Assembly (NCBI RefSeq): GCF_030295765.1
Contig: NZ_AP027292.1
Location: 124,001 to 188,000, forward strand
From: Neptuniibacter halophilus
GTDB taxonomy: Bacteria; Pseudomonadota; Gammaproteobacteria; Pseudomonadales; Balneatricaceae
DNA length: 64,000 nt
Direction of reading: 5' to 3'
Positions within the stretch are counted from its first letter, which is position 1. Every line of letters begins with the position of its first letter. The notes under the pieces were generated by a model. The model was not told the origin of the DNA. It did not search any database and saw only the letters and a list, made by a program, of their open reading frames with translations. A program made the translations under genes and the position numbers. Shown piece by piece: positions 1-8,307 of this stretch.

Positions 1-16
1 GTAGCATTATCACTAA

Positions 17-306
17 GCAGATGAAAAGATTTGCCAGATTAATAGCATATCAGTGCAGGGCGTGAAAGCGGATCAGGATTATTCCGGGCCCGGCTACGCG
101 GTCACAGTCACCGCAATAGCGGATAGTGTGAGGCTGCTGTTCAACTAATCCCGGTAAACAGCAGCCGTCTGATTGCCAGCCTGATTATTCCCTACGTTGA
201 AGGATATACCCTGACCGCTAAAGCCTTGCCCATCGATATTGAAGCGATCAATACCATGCTTGTGGCGACGGTCGTTGACATATTTTCGAATCAAACAAGA
301 ACATAA
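17..306 (+). other. Possible decayed coding remnant at left edge
   Basis: The first 533 bases hold no convincing intact gene. Two overlapping stop-bounded stretches on the plus strand read like protein: one in frame 2 (about 17-148, ending GYAVTVTAIADSVRLLFN) and one in frame 1 (about 127-306, containing IIPYVEGYTLTAKALP). They overlap around base 130-148, as a frameshifted gene tail would. Neither has a good start or ribosome binding site, and I cannot name a family. A 71-codon reading frame on the minus strand (145-360) is an equally weak alternative. From 307 to 533 I see nothing. Confidence 0.2.
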
Positions 307-533
307 CAATTGAGTATGAATCACCTGCAACGCTATAGGCACAGAGCAAGCGCTTTTCATATCGGTTCTTTTACCCTAACGGGGAACAATTCAGTATTGC
401 CTTAGACTGCATAGGATCTGACCAAGGTACTGAGCACTGAATTAAAGCCTATACATTAGGATTAAGGCCTAATAATAGTCATATCTTAATCAACAAGCTT
501 TCTTCAATTCGCAAGAAACGGAGATACTCCACA

Positions 534-1712
534 TTAAACCACCTGCCCCGCGGCAAACCCTGAGGCCCAGGCCCACTGGAAGTTGTGGCCGCCCAGATGG
601 CCGGTGACATCGAGGCATTCACCGATAAAGTAGAGGCCGGGGGCTTTTTTCGCTTCCATGGTTTTCTGGTTGATCTCGTTGGTGTCGATACCGCCCAGCG
701 TGACTTCCGCAGTGCGGTAGCCTTCGGTGCCGGAGGGTTTGATTTTCCACTGGCGGAACGCCTGTTCGACCTGTTCCAGATCTTTGTTGGAGAGGCTGCC
801 CATAACCCCTGCCAGAGCGAACATCTGGCAGAGTATCTGCGCCATGCGCTTACTCATCTGCTGTGCCATCACATTCACCAGCTCCGCTTTAGGCCGGGCT
901 TCACGCTGCTCTTTCAGCCAGGTGAGCAGATCAAATTCGGGGAACAGATCCAGCGTGACTTCGCCACCGGGTTGCCAGTAGGAGGAGATCTGCAGGATCG
1001 CGGGGCCGCTGAGGCCGCGATGGGTAAACAGCATATTTTCTACAAAGCGGGTCTTACCGATGCTGGCGGCAATTTTATGCGATACTCCCGACAGCTCCTT
1101 CAACAGCTCTTTCTCTTTCGGCTGCAGGGTAAAAGGCACCAGCGCTGCGCTGCAGGGCAGCACTTCAAGGCCATACTGCTGAGCAATGTCGTAAGCAAAA
1201 GGAGTCGCACCGCCATTGGGTATGGAGAGACCGCCGCTGGCAATCACCACTGAAGATGCAGCAATTTCGCCATCGCTGCTCTGTAACCGGTAGCCCTGCT
1301 CACAGGGCACAATGGCAGACACTGAAACGCCGGTGCGGATCTCATTGCCGGCCCATTCCGATTCGGTGAGAAGTAGTTGCAAAATCTCTTTGCTGCTCTC
1401 ATTGCAGAACAGTTGGCCAAGCGTTTTCTCGTGGTATTCCACCCCGTGACGTTCGACCAGTTCGATAAAGTCCTGCGCACTGTAGCGGCTGAGAGCTGAT
1501 TTGCAGAAATGCGGGTTAGCAGAGAGAAAGTTAGCCGGGCCGTTATGAATATTGGTGAAGTTACAGCGCCCGCCGCCGGACATCAGAATCTTCCGGCCCA
1601 CCTTTGCAGTATGTTCCAGCACCAGCACCGAACGCCCCCGGTAACCGGCTGTTGCAGCGCACATCAGCCCTGAGGCTCCGGCACCGATAATCACCACATC
1701 ATACTGCAACAC
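534..1712 (-). CDS. NAD(P)/FAD-dependent oxidoreductase, HI0933/YhiN (BaiN-like) family
   Basis: A flavoprotein of about 392 residues. The N-terminus carries the FAD-binding Rossmann motif (VVIIGAGASG) followed by the family signature VGRKILMSGGGRCNFTN. The C-terminus has the second FAD contact region, GLYFIGECLDVTGHLGGHN. Length and motifs match the HI0933/YhiN family, which has a Rossmann FAD domain with an inserted domain. The physiological substrate of most members is unknown, and some related enzymes reduce bile-acid or other enone intermediates. The first possible start is GTG at 1718. I prefer the GTG at 1712, because a GGAG lies seven bases upstream of it and too close to the first. 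The gene stands alone, and its neighbour upstream (CDGSH protein) is on the same strand about 60 bases away. Confidence 0.9.
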   Translation of the reverse strand: MLQYDVVIIGAGASGLMCAATAGYRGRSVLVLEHTAKVGRKILMSGGGRCNFTNIHNGPANFLSANPHFCKSALSRYSAQDFIELVERHGVEYHEKTLGQLFCNESSKEILQLLLTESEWAGNEIRTGVSVSAIVPCEQGYRLQSSDGEIAASSVVIASGGLSIPNGGATPFAYDIAQQYGLEVLPCSAALVPFTLQPKEKELLKELSGVSHKIAASIGKTRFVENMLFTHRGLSGPAILQISSYWQPGGEVTLDLFPEFDLLTWLKEQREARPKAELVNVMAQQMSKRMAQILCQMFALAGVMGSLSNKDLEQVEQAFRQWKIKPSGTEGYRTAEVTLGGIDTNEINQKTMEAKKAPGLYFIGECLDVTGHLGGHNFQWAWASGFAAGQVV

Positions 1713-1771
1713 GCGCACTCTCCGCTGATTTTGAAAGCGCGCTATCTTACCATAGCCCTGATCGCCCGGTG

Positions 1772-2014
1772 TCAGTTTTTATGGGAGCCATCGCACAGTG
1801 GCGGCGTGCCGGACTGCTTACACATGCAGAGCCAGACATCACCATCTTTTTCGGCGGTGAACACCACCGGATCGATGCCGGTACCCTGATGTGAACCATC
1901 ACAAAACGGCTGTGAAGCAGAGCGCCCGCAGGCACACCACGCGTAGGTCTGGCCCTCTTCCAGATGAACTTTGGCCGGCGCATCCCCTGCCCGGTGTACC
2001 GGTGAATGAGACAT
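1772..2014 (-). CDS. CDGSH iron-sulfur domain protein (two CDGSH motifs)
   Basis: An 80-residue protein with two complete three-Cys-one-His [2Fe-2S] binding motifs. The first uses C27, C29, C38 and H42 (CACGRSASQPFCDGSH); the second uses C63, C65, C74 and H78 (CMCKQSGTPPLCDGSH). Tandem CDGSH proteins of this size are common in bacteria and each motif is expected to bind a redox-active 2Fe-2S cluster; the cellular role is not well defined. No signal peptide is visible, so it is probably cytoplasmic. An AGGAG lies nine bases before the chosen ATG. The next gene downstream is the HI0933-type flavoprotein on the same strand, so the two may share a transcript. Confidence 0.9.
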   Translation of the reverse strand: MSHSPVHRAGDAPAKVHLEEGQTYAWCACGRSASQPFCDGSHQGTGIDPVVFTAEKDGDVWLCMCKQSGTPPLCDGSHKN

Positions 2015-2089
2015 AGCATGGCACTCCTCTGATTTAGGGTTCGGTTTCCACTAAACGTAGAAGAGAGCCGGGGTTTGAGCAAACTTTGC

Positions 2090-2905
2090 TCAGCCTGCAG
2101 ATTGCCTCAGGCGCTGAAGATTAGCATCAAGCCACTGCTCAAGGTTACCTTTGAGCGGCTTCTGTAAACCATTGACCTGCCACACACCGGCAACCGGACT
2201 GCCTTTACCCGTATCCCGCTTAAGTTGCAGTGCGTCAGGGGCACAGTCAGAGACAGCCACCGGTAAGTTGGTGGCCCGGGCCAACGGCATCAGTTCAGGG
2301 CTTAACAGGCAGATCTCTGCCAGATCATGATCGATCAGCCACTGATCCATCTGCAGTGCATAATCCCGCACCTGTTGTTGCAATTGCAGTTGGTTGGCCC
2401 GAATGGTGGCGGCATAGCGCGGCCAGATCCGCTGCATATCACGCGCCAGTATCTGACTCATCACCTGCAGATTATCCGGTGCCATCCAGAATGAGGTGCG
2501 GTTATCGGTATCTTCCCGGCTCAGGCTGATCCGGGCACCGCCATTGAGCAGTTCGGAAGCCGCATCCAGCTCAATCACGGCAACGTTATTCGCACGCAGG
2601 TGTTTCAGCAACGCCTGTTCCGGCCAGACTGACTCGATGGTCGTCAGAGCCGTTACCGGTTCCAGCCCGGAAATCACGTTGCCGCTTTTATGCTGCAACC
2701 AGTTACCGATCCGGCTGACCGGCAGACGTTTCGGAGGCAGGTAGATGGCTTTAACCGGTGTTCCGTTCAGCAGGGCCTGATTGAGTGCATGCAGCACGGG
2801 CAGTGCACTGACAATCGATGCATCCGGTTGGGCTTTACTGTGGGCCTGTGCAGGTGTGAGGTAAAACAGAAAAAGTACAGAGGTAAGAGCAATCAGTGTT
2901 CGCAT
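2090..2905 (-). CDS. Degenerate ZnuA-like metal-binding protein (second SBP of the ABC operon)
   Basis: A 271-residue exported protein (signal peptide about 1-21, ending AQA) and the last gene of the metal ABC operon, eight bases after the permease. It keeps the outline of cluster A-I metal binding proteins: the segment FWMAPDNLQVMSQIL sits where family members have an HxWLDPxNA stretch, followed by the long linking helix. The metal-ligand histidines of the family are not in their usual places, however: F/W replaces the His before the WLDP-like segment. It is therefore probably not a standard high-affinity metal carrier. It may be an accessory or regulatory subunit, or it may use other ligands. 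Family assignment is by pattern only. Confidence 0.6.
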   Translation of the reverse strand: MRTLIALTSVLFLFYLTPAQAHSKAQPDASIVSALPVLHALNQALLNGTPVKAIYLPPKRLPVSRIGNWLQHKSGNVISGLEPVTALTTIESVWPEQALLKHLRANNVAVIELDAASELLNGGARISLSREDTDNRTSFWMAPDNLQVMSQILARDMQRIWPRYAATIRANQLQLQQQVRDYALQMDQWLIDHDLAEICLLSPELMPLARATNLPVAVSDCAPDALQLKRDTGKGSPVAGVWQVNGLQKPLKGNLEQWLDANLQRLRQSAG

Positions 2906-2913
2906 ATCAGGCC

Positions 2914-3792
2914 TCAGGCATACGCATTCATTCGGTTAATCAATACGGCGAGAACAAACCCAAGGCTCGCCAGCAGCACGATGGAAGCGCCGGATGGAAT
3001 CGGCAGTTCAAGCGCCATCGGCAGAATAATCCCCAACACACAACAGGAGGTCGACAGCAGAATATTCAGCCAGAAAAATTGCCGCAGGTTGTGGCTGATC
3101 AAGCGGGCCGTCGTCGCCGGAATCAACAGCATAGCGCCCACCAGTACCGCACCGGCGATCTTTACCGCCGCCACAGTAATCAGCGCAATGAGGGCGACAA
3201 ATACATAATCGAACAAGCGGGTATTGATACCGCTCACCTGCGCCAGTTCAGGGTTCAGCGCGGCCTGCAATGCCTGATTACCAAAGCAGATCGCCAGCAG
3301 GGAGCAGATCGCCGCAATCACCGCCAGTACCAGCAGGTCCTGATCCTGAACCGTAAGGATCGAGCCAAACAGCACATTTTCCAGAATATGGATGTTTACC
3401 TTACGCGCCACATAGAGCAGCAGCGCGGCCCCTATAGCGATGGCCACCGCCAGAAACACGCCGACCAGTGCATCATAAGGCACCTCGGTACGGCTCTTTA
3501 CCCAGTGCAGCAACAGGGCAAAGATCAGGCAGAAACTGAACAGCGAGGCATACGGGTGCGCCGCCGGCTCGCCCAGCAGAATCCCTATCGCAATACCGGT
3601 CAGGGCTGCGTGCCCTACCGCTTCGGAGAAAAAAGCCAGACGCTTGATCACCACCAGACTCCCCATCCCCCCCAGCAAGGGGCCGATGATCAGCGCCGCC
3701 ACCAGCGCATTGATCAGAAATCCGTATTCAAAGATCGCCGGCAGGCTTCCCGCCTCTGCCAGTTGAAACACCCAGTTACGTAATGCCTCCAT
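2914..3792 (-). CDS. Metal ABC transporter permease, ZnuB/MntB-like (ABC-3 family)
   Basis: A 292-residue polytopic membrane protein with about eight to nine hydrophobic segments and the conserved N-terminal region GPLLGGMGSLVVIKRLAFFS followed by EAVGHAALTG. These are typical of the ABC-3 family permeases that import zinc, manganese or iron. Its ATG overlaps the stop codon of the ATPase gene by one base (TGATG), so the two are probably translationally coupled. It forms the membrane pore of the importer with the ATPase (3792-4493) and the binding protein (4494-5402). The metal cannot be read from this sequence. The Fur-box-like site at the head of the operon argues for iron control rather than Zur control. 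Confidence 0.92.
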   Translation of the reverse strand: MEALRNWVFQLAEAGSLPAIFEYGFLINALVAALIIGPLLGGMGSLVVIKRLAFFSEAVGHAALTGIAIGILLGEPAAHPYASLFSFCLIFALLLHWVKSRTEVPYDALVGVFLAVAIAIGAALLLYVARKVNIHILENVLFGSILTVQDQDLLVLAVIAAICSLLAICFGNQALQAALNPELAQVSGINTRLFDYVFVALIALITVAAVKIAGAVLVGAMLLIPATTARLISHNLRQFFWLNILLSTSCCVLGIILPMALELPIPSGASIVLLASLGFVLAVLINRMNAYA

Positions 3793-4493
3793 CAGGCCAC
3801 CTCCGCCATCGCACTGCCAAACGACGTCTCAGGCAGGCTCAGCAGATGCGGATGCCCGCTCTGTTTTAAGCCACCGTCTACCAGCAGGACATTGTCGGCA
3901 TGCTGCGCAACAAACTGCATGTCGTGGTGCACCATGATCAGCGTTTTCTCCTCTGCCCTGAGGCTCAGTATCAGTTCGGCAAACAGCGTCTGCCCCTCTG
4001 TATCCAGCCCGGTCATTGGCTCATCCAGAAACCACAGATCCGCCGGCCGGCTCAGCGCAAGTGCAAACATCAGGCGCTGACGTTCACCACCGGAGAGCCG
4101 CCCCAGTTGCAGGCCGGCTTTATCCTGCATCCCTACCCGGCACAACAAATCCGTTACCTGCTGACGGCGCTTCAGTCCGGCACCCAAAAACACCGGGCGG
4201 CGACTGACAGCCGAGAGCAAAAAATCAGCGCAGGTCACCGGCAGTACCTGATCAAATCGTGGCTGCTGCGGTATATATACCGGACGCTGCGCCTTACCCG
4301 GCCAGTGCCGGATAATCTCACCCCGGTAGGCAGTCAGCCCCAGCAACGAACGCAACAATGAGGTTTTTCCTGCGCCATTAGGCCCCACCAGCAGATGCAA
4401 CTGCCCTGCTGCCAACTGGGCATTCACAGGGGCCAGAATGGTTCTGCCATTCAGGCTCAGGCTGAGGTTATTCACGCTGATTTCCGGTCCCAT
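3792..4493 (-). CDS. Metal ABC transporter ATP-binding protein, ZnuC-like
   Basis: A 233-residue ABC ATPase with Walker A GPNGAGKT at residues 37-44, the ABC signature LSGGERQRL near 135, Walker B WFLDEP near 155 and a switch histidine (MVHHD) near 190. It is close in length to ZnuC and FetA-type ATPases of the Zn/Mn/Fe importers. The start codon directly follows the stop of the substrate-binding protein gene, and the stop overlaps the permease start. It powers import through the permease encoded just downstream. Identification as an ABC-3 partner rests on this context. Confidence 0.93.
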   Translation of the reverse strand: MGPEISVNNLSLSLNGRTILAPVNAQLAAGQLHLLVGPNGAGKTSLLRSLLGLTAYRGEIIRHWPGKAQRPVYIPQQPRFDQVLPVTCADFLLSAVSRRPVFLGAGLKRRQQVTDLLCRVGMQDKAGLQLGRLSGGERQRLMFALALSRPADLWFLDEPMTGLDTEGQTLFAELILSLRAEEKTLIMVHHDMQFVAQHADNVLLVDGGLKQSGHPHLLSLPETSFGSAMAEVA

Positions 4494-5402
4494 TCAGGCC
4501 CCCTTGTTCACTGCAGACTGGATCGCCTCAACCAGTGTTTTCAGGTTCGCTTCCATCTCCCGGTAAACCAGATCCGGGTCATACTCACCAAATGTCAGGT
4601 GGGAGAAGTGATGCAACTGAACCCCGGTGGCTTCCTCCACCGTCGCCACATAGCGATAGTCCATATTCAGCTCGGTAAACAGCAACTGCACATTGGCCTG
4701 CCGAATCCGGTCGATGGTGGCCTGTAACTGACTGGCACTGGGCTCAACACCGTGAGCCGGTTCAATCACCGTATCGACACCGATTCCGAATTCCTGCAGA
4801 AAATACCCGTAAGCGTTGTGGGTACTGGCGATGCGGATGCCCGTCAGATCCAGCCCCAGCAACGCTTTGCTGTAATGATTTTTCAGTTTGCGCAGCTTAC
4901 GCGCATAAGCCACCGCGTTTTTCTTGAAGAACGTGGCGTTGTCCGGGTCCAGCTCACCCAACGACTCGGCGATGGTATAAACCTGCCGCACTGCCGCACT
5001 GATCGAAACAAAAGTATGCGGATTCCATGCCCCCTGCGTATTCTCCGCCGCCAGCAGTGGGACGTCGCGGTTGGCGTGGATCAGACGCAGATGATCACGC
5101 TCTTTCCCATACTGACTCTCCAGCGTTTCCAGCGCCCGGAACGCAAACTCATCATGGCCAATTCCGTTCACCACCAGCGCGTCCATGGTCATCAGGCGTT
5201 TCAGGTCTGCCGGTTGCAGCTCGTAGCTGTGGGGGTTAAACCCGGCTTTCACCAGCGGTACGATCTCAGCGCGGTCCTGCACAATATTCGCCACATAGGC
5301 ATAGTAAGGGTGCAGTGTGATACCGACTTTCAGCGGGGCTGCCGACAGATTCAGACTGAGCAGCAGAAGAGAAAAAATAAAGCCTGGTTTAATGATGTTC
5401 AT
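4494..5402 (-). CDS. Metal ABC transporter substrate-binding protein, ZnuA-like
   Basis: A 302-residue exported protein of the cluster A-I metal binding family, with a signal peptide of about 21 residues ending SAA. Three ligand histidines are visible in the expected contexts: H58 (FNPHSYE), H129 (WNPHTFV) and H195 (STHNAYGYF), with an acidic residue expected from the C-terminal region. It lacks the long His-rich loop that marks classical ZnuA, so zinc specificity is not assured; manganese or iron remain possible. The start overlaps the preceding small membrane protein gene by 14 bases. It delivers metal to the ZnuBC-like pair encoded immediately downstream. Confidence 0.9.
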   Translation of the reverse strand: MNIIKPGFIFSLLLLSLNLSAAPLKVGITLHPYYAYVANIVQDRAEIVPLVKAGFNPHSYELQPADLKRLMTMDALVVNGIGHDEFAFRALETLESQYGKERDHLRLIHANRDVPLLAAENTQGAWNPHTFVSISAAVRQVYTIAESLGELDPDNATFFKKNAVAYARKLRKLKNHYSKALLGLDLTGIRIASTHNAYGYFLQEFGIGVDTVIEPAHGVEPSASQLQATIDRIRQANVQLLFTELNMDYRYVATVEEATGVQLHHFSHLTFGEYDPDLVYREMEANLKTLVEAIQSAVNKGA

Positions 5403-5889
5403 CGACGGTCTGCCATGAGGTCAGATCAGCGCAATCTGCGCTGAATCCGGGATTAAAATACCAATACACGCCGGAGTCAGATGCCCCCGGCTTAAGAATA
5501 AATGTCGCGTCTCCGGGGGACCCCGGCACGCCGTAATAACATCCCCCGGCCAGCAACTGCCACTGATACTGCCCGGCATGCTCCGTATCCGCTGCAAACG
5601 GCGGCAGTTGCATATCTACCAGCTCAGCCAGAGCCGGCAATACTCCGGGATCAGAGGTGATAAAGCGGATCTCGTCGGCCGCGTTGATCAGCGATGTCAG
5701 CATCGCCCGGCCCTGCAGATCCAGATGCAGATGGGTCGTCGCGCTCCGGGTCTGAGTCTGATTAAACTGCAGTAACATGGCGGCCGCAGTCAGGATGATT
5801 GCGATACAGAGCAATAGCCAGCCACTCTCACGACGGCCATCATCGGGCAGGAGCCGCTCCCGCGTGCCGCCCGAATTAAAGCTCGCCAT
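5389..5889 (-). CDS. Small single-pass membrane protein of the metal uptake operon (DUF6162-like)
   Basis: A 166-residue protein with a short basic N-terminus, one transmembrane segment at about 23-40 (WLLLCIAIILTAAAMLL) and a periplasmic domain containing GGCYYGVPGSPGDATF and a second cysteine near 155. Proteins of this shape occur beside TonB receptor/metal ABC loci and are catalogued as DUF6162; I assign this from shape and context rather than alignment. It overlaps both neighbours (14 bases each side), which points to coupled expression. Its function is unknown; a role in passing metal between periplasmic proteins or in complex assembly is only a guess. Confidence 0.65.
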   Translation of the reverse strand: MASFNSGGTRERLLPDDGRRESGWLLLCIAIILTAAAMLLQFNQTQTRSATTHLHLDLQGRAMLTSLINAADEIRFITSDPGVLPALAELVDMQLPPFAADTEHAGQYQWQLLAGGCYYGVPGSPGDATFILKPGASDSGVYWYFNPGFSADCADLTSWQTVDEHH

Positions 5890-6184
5890 AGTCCACCTCT
5901 ACCGGGAATTCATGCCCGGAATCAAACTGGATATAAAACTCGCCCTGTGGCTGGCTGAAGCTGACCAGTGAGCGCTGATCCGCCTCGGCTTCGGCAATCA
6001 GATTTTCATCGTAATCGTACAGGCGCACCGGTTTACCTGTGGCTTTGGAGCCATCACTGAAACCAACCCGACATTCGATCATTTCGCTCTGTGCTGCACA
6101 TTCCATCATCGGATAATGCGCCAGGGCGCCCGCGGAGATCATCAGCCCCGTCAGGCCACCAAGGAGAGTCAACGGCCGGATCAT
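5876..6184 (-). CDS. Small periplasmic protein of the metal uptake operon
   Basis: A 102-residue protein with a signal peptide (cleavage near AGALA-HYP at residue 22). The predicted mature N-terminus starts HYPMMEC and a second cysteine lies nine residues on, so a His/Met/Cys cluster sits at the very N-terminus. The rest resembles a small beta-sandwich with a segment like that of DUF4198/NikM-type periplasmic domains (GKPVRLYDYDENLIAEAEAD). It shares a four-base ATGA overlap with the DUF4198 gene upstream and overlaps the next gene by 14 bases. A metal-binding periplasmic role is inferred from the N-terminal residues and the operon. Confidence 0.7.
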   Translation of the reverse strand: MIRPLTLLGGLTGLMISAGALAHYPMMECAAQSEMIECRVGFSDGSKATGKPVRLYDYDENLIAEAEADQRSLVSFSQPQGEFYIQFDSGHEFPVEVDYGEL

Positions 6185-7014
6185 TCCGGCAGTACCTCAA
6201 AGCTCATATAGCGGATCGACATTTTGTAATCTGCCAACGGGCTGTCTACCGGGCTTTTCAGGCTCGCACCGAGCAACCAGGGGCCTGCCTGCTCCGGGGT
6301 AAAGCGGATAGCGCCCTGCTGATCAGTATTCAACTGCAGAGCGCCACGTTCACTGCGATAACGGGTGCCGCCGGGGGTGATTTCCACTTCAACATCGCTC
6401 ACCGGCTTGCCATCAAGCAGCAGCGCCAGCTCAACCGGCTCACCGACGACAATATCGCTCGGATGGGTCAGCAGATTAAGATCCAGACCTTTGGCCGCCG
6501 GGGTCAGAACGCTGTCACTCGGTGTGTTGTTGGTGACATAGGTTCGGGTCGACAGATCGATCAGCAGGGTAGATACGTCACGGGCATTTTTCGGCAACCG
6601 CTGCTTCGCTTCCTGTTTGTTCGCCATCATCCGCTTCGGGGTATCCCGTTTGCCGGATTTATAGCTGGTAAAGTAGAACGCCGGGCGCTGTCCCTCAATC
6701 TTGTAGGTTCCGTTCTGATCCAGATACAGCTCAAACACACTGCGCCGATGGCCTTTGAAATAGCTGCCCAGCGGTTGCCGGTCACCATCCGGCGCATACA
6801 GCTTAAAGCTGTCCAGCGGTACACCTTTGTCATAGGCAAAAACCGTATGCGATGCACTCACATCAAAACTGACCCATTGCCCCTGACCCTCTTCAGTCGA
6901 CAGAGAAAACTCACTGGGCAGTACCCACAGCGGATGAGCCTGCGCCATCGATGAGATGGCCAGCAAACCGCCCAGCAGGCAGCTTTTAACAGGGTGACGT
7001 ATGCCTTTAAACAT
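6181..7014 (-). CDS. DUF4198 domain periplasmic protein
   Basis: A 277-residue exported protein; the mature part begins HPLWVLPSEFSLS after a signal peptide ending MAQA. DUF4198 proteins typically begin the mature chain with such a histidine and are found with cobalt/nickel or iron uptake genes. The reading frame stays open 100 codons further upstream, but that extension lies inside the DUF2271 gene and lacks a signal sequence, so I start at the ATG at 7014. The gene begins two bases after the preceding stop codon. It likely binds or presents metal (or a metal complex) in the periplasm. Confidence 0.85.
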   Translation of the reverse strand: MFKGIRHPVKSCLLGGLLAISSMAQAHPLWVLPSEFSLSTEEGQGQWVSFDVSASHTVFAYDKGVPLDSFKLYAPDGDRQPLGSYFKGHRRSVFELYLDQNGTYKIEGQRPAFYFTSYKSGKRDTPKRMMANKQEAKQRLPKNARDVSTLLIDLSTRTYVTNNTPSDSVLTPAAKGLDLNLLTHPSDIVVGEPVELALLLDGKPVSDVEVEITPGGTRYRSERGALQLNTDQQGAIRFTPEQAGPWLLGASLKSPVDSPLADYKMSIRYMSFEVLPE

Positions 7015-7016
7015 GG

Positions 7017-7517
7017 TTATTTCTCTCCAACACTGATAACTACCGGGCCCAGTTCTTCGCCGGCATCCAGACGGTAAGTCTGCGCCGACTGGCCCAGGGT
7101 AAATTTCTGCTTCAGCAGGGTGTGATCGCCGTGCTCGCGCACAGCTTCCAGATAGAGGGTGTACTCGCCATCCGGCAACGCTTGTCCCTGCTGATCCTCG
7201 CCATGCCAGATCAACTGATAATCCCCCGGTGGCCGGGTGGCACCAGAGACACCATCCAGCTCGCTTTGATAACGGCCATCTTTGCGCCACCAGCGGCGAA
7301 TATCCTTGAGCCATTTTTTGTCGTCATACCAGACACTCACCGTACCCACCGCACGGCGCTCGCCTTTACGTTCAACCCAGACCGCCAGAAACGGCCGCTG
7401 ATACTTCGCCACCTGCAGTTGCGGCAGGGTAAAATCGATCTGCACCTGCTGCGCAACCGCCGGGACAGCGCCCAGCAGACAACACACCAGCAGTGCAGGA
7501 TTAAGGATGCGTTTCAT
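7017..7517 (-). CDS. DUF2271 domain periplasmic protein
   Basis: A 166-residue exported protein with a signal peptide ending AVAQQ. DUF2271 hallmarks are visible: FLAVWVERKGE near the start, then VSVWYDDKKWLKDIRRWWRK and a C-terminal beta-rich part with GDYQLIWHGEDQQG. The family is regularly encoded with PepSY membrane proteins, DUF4198 proteins and TonB receptors, as here; its biochemistry is unknown. The frame extends to a GTG two codons upstream. I prefer the ATG at 7517 because GGAG precedes it by five bases. Operon position is second. Confidence 0.87.
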   Translation of the reverse strand: MKRILNPALLVCCLLGAVPAVAQQVQIDFTLPQLQVAKYQRPFLAVWVERKGERRAVGTVSVWYDDKKWLKDIRRWWRKDGRYQSELDGVSGATRPPGDYQLIWHGEDQQGQALPDGEYTLYLEAVREHGDHTLLKQKFTLGQSAQTYRLDAGEELGPVVISVGEK

Positions 7518-7530
7518 GCACACTCCGTAT

Positions 7531-8166
7531 TTAAGTCAGAATCACCCAGAGGTAGGCGCTGCCAAACAAACCGCTCCCCAGCAGGCTGAGTGAGATCAGA
7601 CGCTGGCGCTTTTTCTTTTGCGGCAGCACCAGCCAGAATCCGGTCAGGGTAAACAGCAGCATGGCGACGGCTGAGAGGTCGATAAAGCCGCTCCACAGCG
7701 CACCGGAATAGCGCCCCATATGCAGATCATTGAGCGTCGCTACAGCGCCGTAGGTCTGTTTTTCCAGCAGCACGGAGGCGCTTTCCAGATCCACCTCAGC
7801 CAGGCTGTAACCACCGGGACGCTTCACATCGATCACCATCAACTGTGAATCGGCCTCCCACTCGTAACTCACCTGATTCCCCAGCACCTGATATTCCCGG
7901 CTGAGCCAGCGGCGTACCTGCTCAGCCTGCGCCAGCGGATCTTCCCGCCACAACTCAGGCTGCGCCAGCATTTGCGGCAATGGCAATTCCAGCCTTTCAG
8001 GCGCAGGGGCATCGGCAAACCAGTCGCGATGGTTCAGCGTCAGGCCGGTCAGGGTAAAAAACAGCATCACCAGCAGCATCAGCATGGAGGTATAGACGTG
8101 CAGCAACCGGACCAACCGGTTTACTTTGCTGCTTTTCTTTGGCCTGACAGTAAGGGACTGATTCAT
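7531..8166 (-). CDS. PepSY-associated transmembrane protein
   Basis: A 211-residue inner membrane protein, first gene of the metal operon. An N-terminal helix (about 25-45, LHVYTSMLMLLVMLFFTLTG) is followed by the family motif LTLNHRDWF, a periplasmic PepSY-like domain, the conserved segment LNDLHMGRYSG, and two C-terminal helices with a basic loop (PQKKKRQR). The pattern matches the PepSY-associated TM helix family, often encoded with iron receptors and thought to act in periplasmic reduction or transfer of iron complexes. The frame opens at TTG 8181; I use the ATG at 8166. A Fur-box-like sequence lies just upstream. Confidence 0.87.
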   Translation of the reverse strand: MNQSLTVRPKKSSKVNRLVRLLHVYTSMLMLLVMLFFTLTGLTLNHRDWFADAPAPERLELPLPQMLAQPELWREDPLAQAEQVRRWLSREYQVLGNQVSYEWEADSQLMVIDVKRPGGYSLAEVDLESASVLLEKQTYGAVATLNDLHMGRYSGALWSGFIDLSAVAMLLFTLTGFWLVLPQKKKRQRLISLSLLGSGLFGSAYLWVILT

Positions 8167-8173
8167 TAATCTA

Positions 8174-8198
8174 AATAACAATCAAAATCATTAATTTA
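8174..8198 (-). promoter_or_regulatory. Fur-box-like sequence before the PepSY/metal ABC operon
   Basis: Read on the minus strand the segment runs TTAATGATTTTGATTGTTAT, an imperfect match to the ATAAT-repeat pattern of Fur sites. It sits immediately before the first gene of the nine-gene operon. It is weaker than the boxes at 10273, 17335 and 49820. Confidence 0.45.
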
Positions 8199-8246
8199 TA
8201 GCTTGAGTCAACTGACGCCAAACACCCATACATTCTTTACAATCGA

Positions 8247-8272
8247 AAAGCGCCCGGACAATTGCCCGGGCG
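8247..8272 (-). terminator. Terminator of the TonB receptor gene
   Basis: A stem CGCCCGG/CCGGGCG (8251-8257 with 8266-8272) is followed on the minus strand by a short run of T. It lies 36 bases after the receptor stop codon and separates it from the metal operon. Confidence 0.6.
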
Positions 8273-8307
8273 ACACTCTGCATCTTTCCTGAAGGGGGAG
8301 GAAATAA

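Noticed and set aside
145..360. 71-codon minus-strand frame at the left edge
   Set aside because: No ribosome site, odd composition and no motif; equally weak plus-strand readings exist in the same place.
2896..3783. 295-codon plus-strand frame over the permease gene
   Set aside because: Antisense shadow of a clear ABC-3 permease; composition is Gln/Arg/His-rich as expected for a shadow.
2914..5402. Calling the ABC transporter a zinc importer outright
   Set aside because: No His-rich loop in the binding protein and a Fur-like rather than Zur-like upstream site; the metal is left open.
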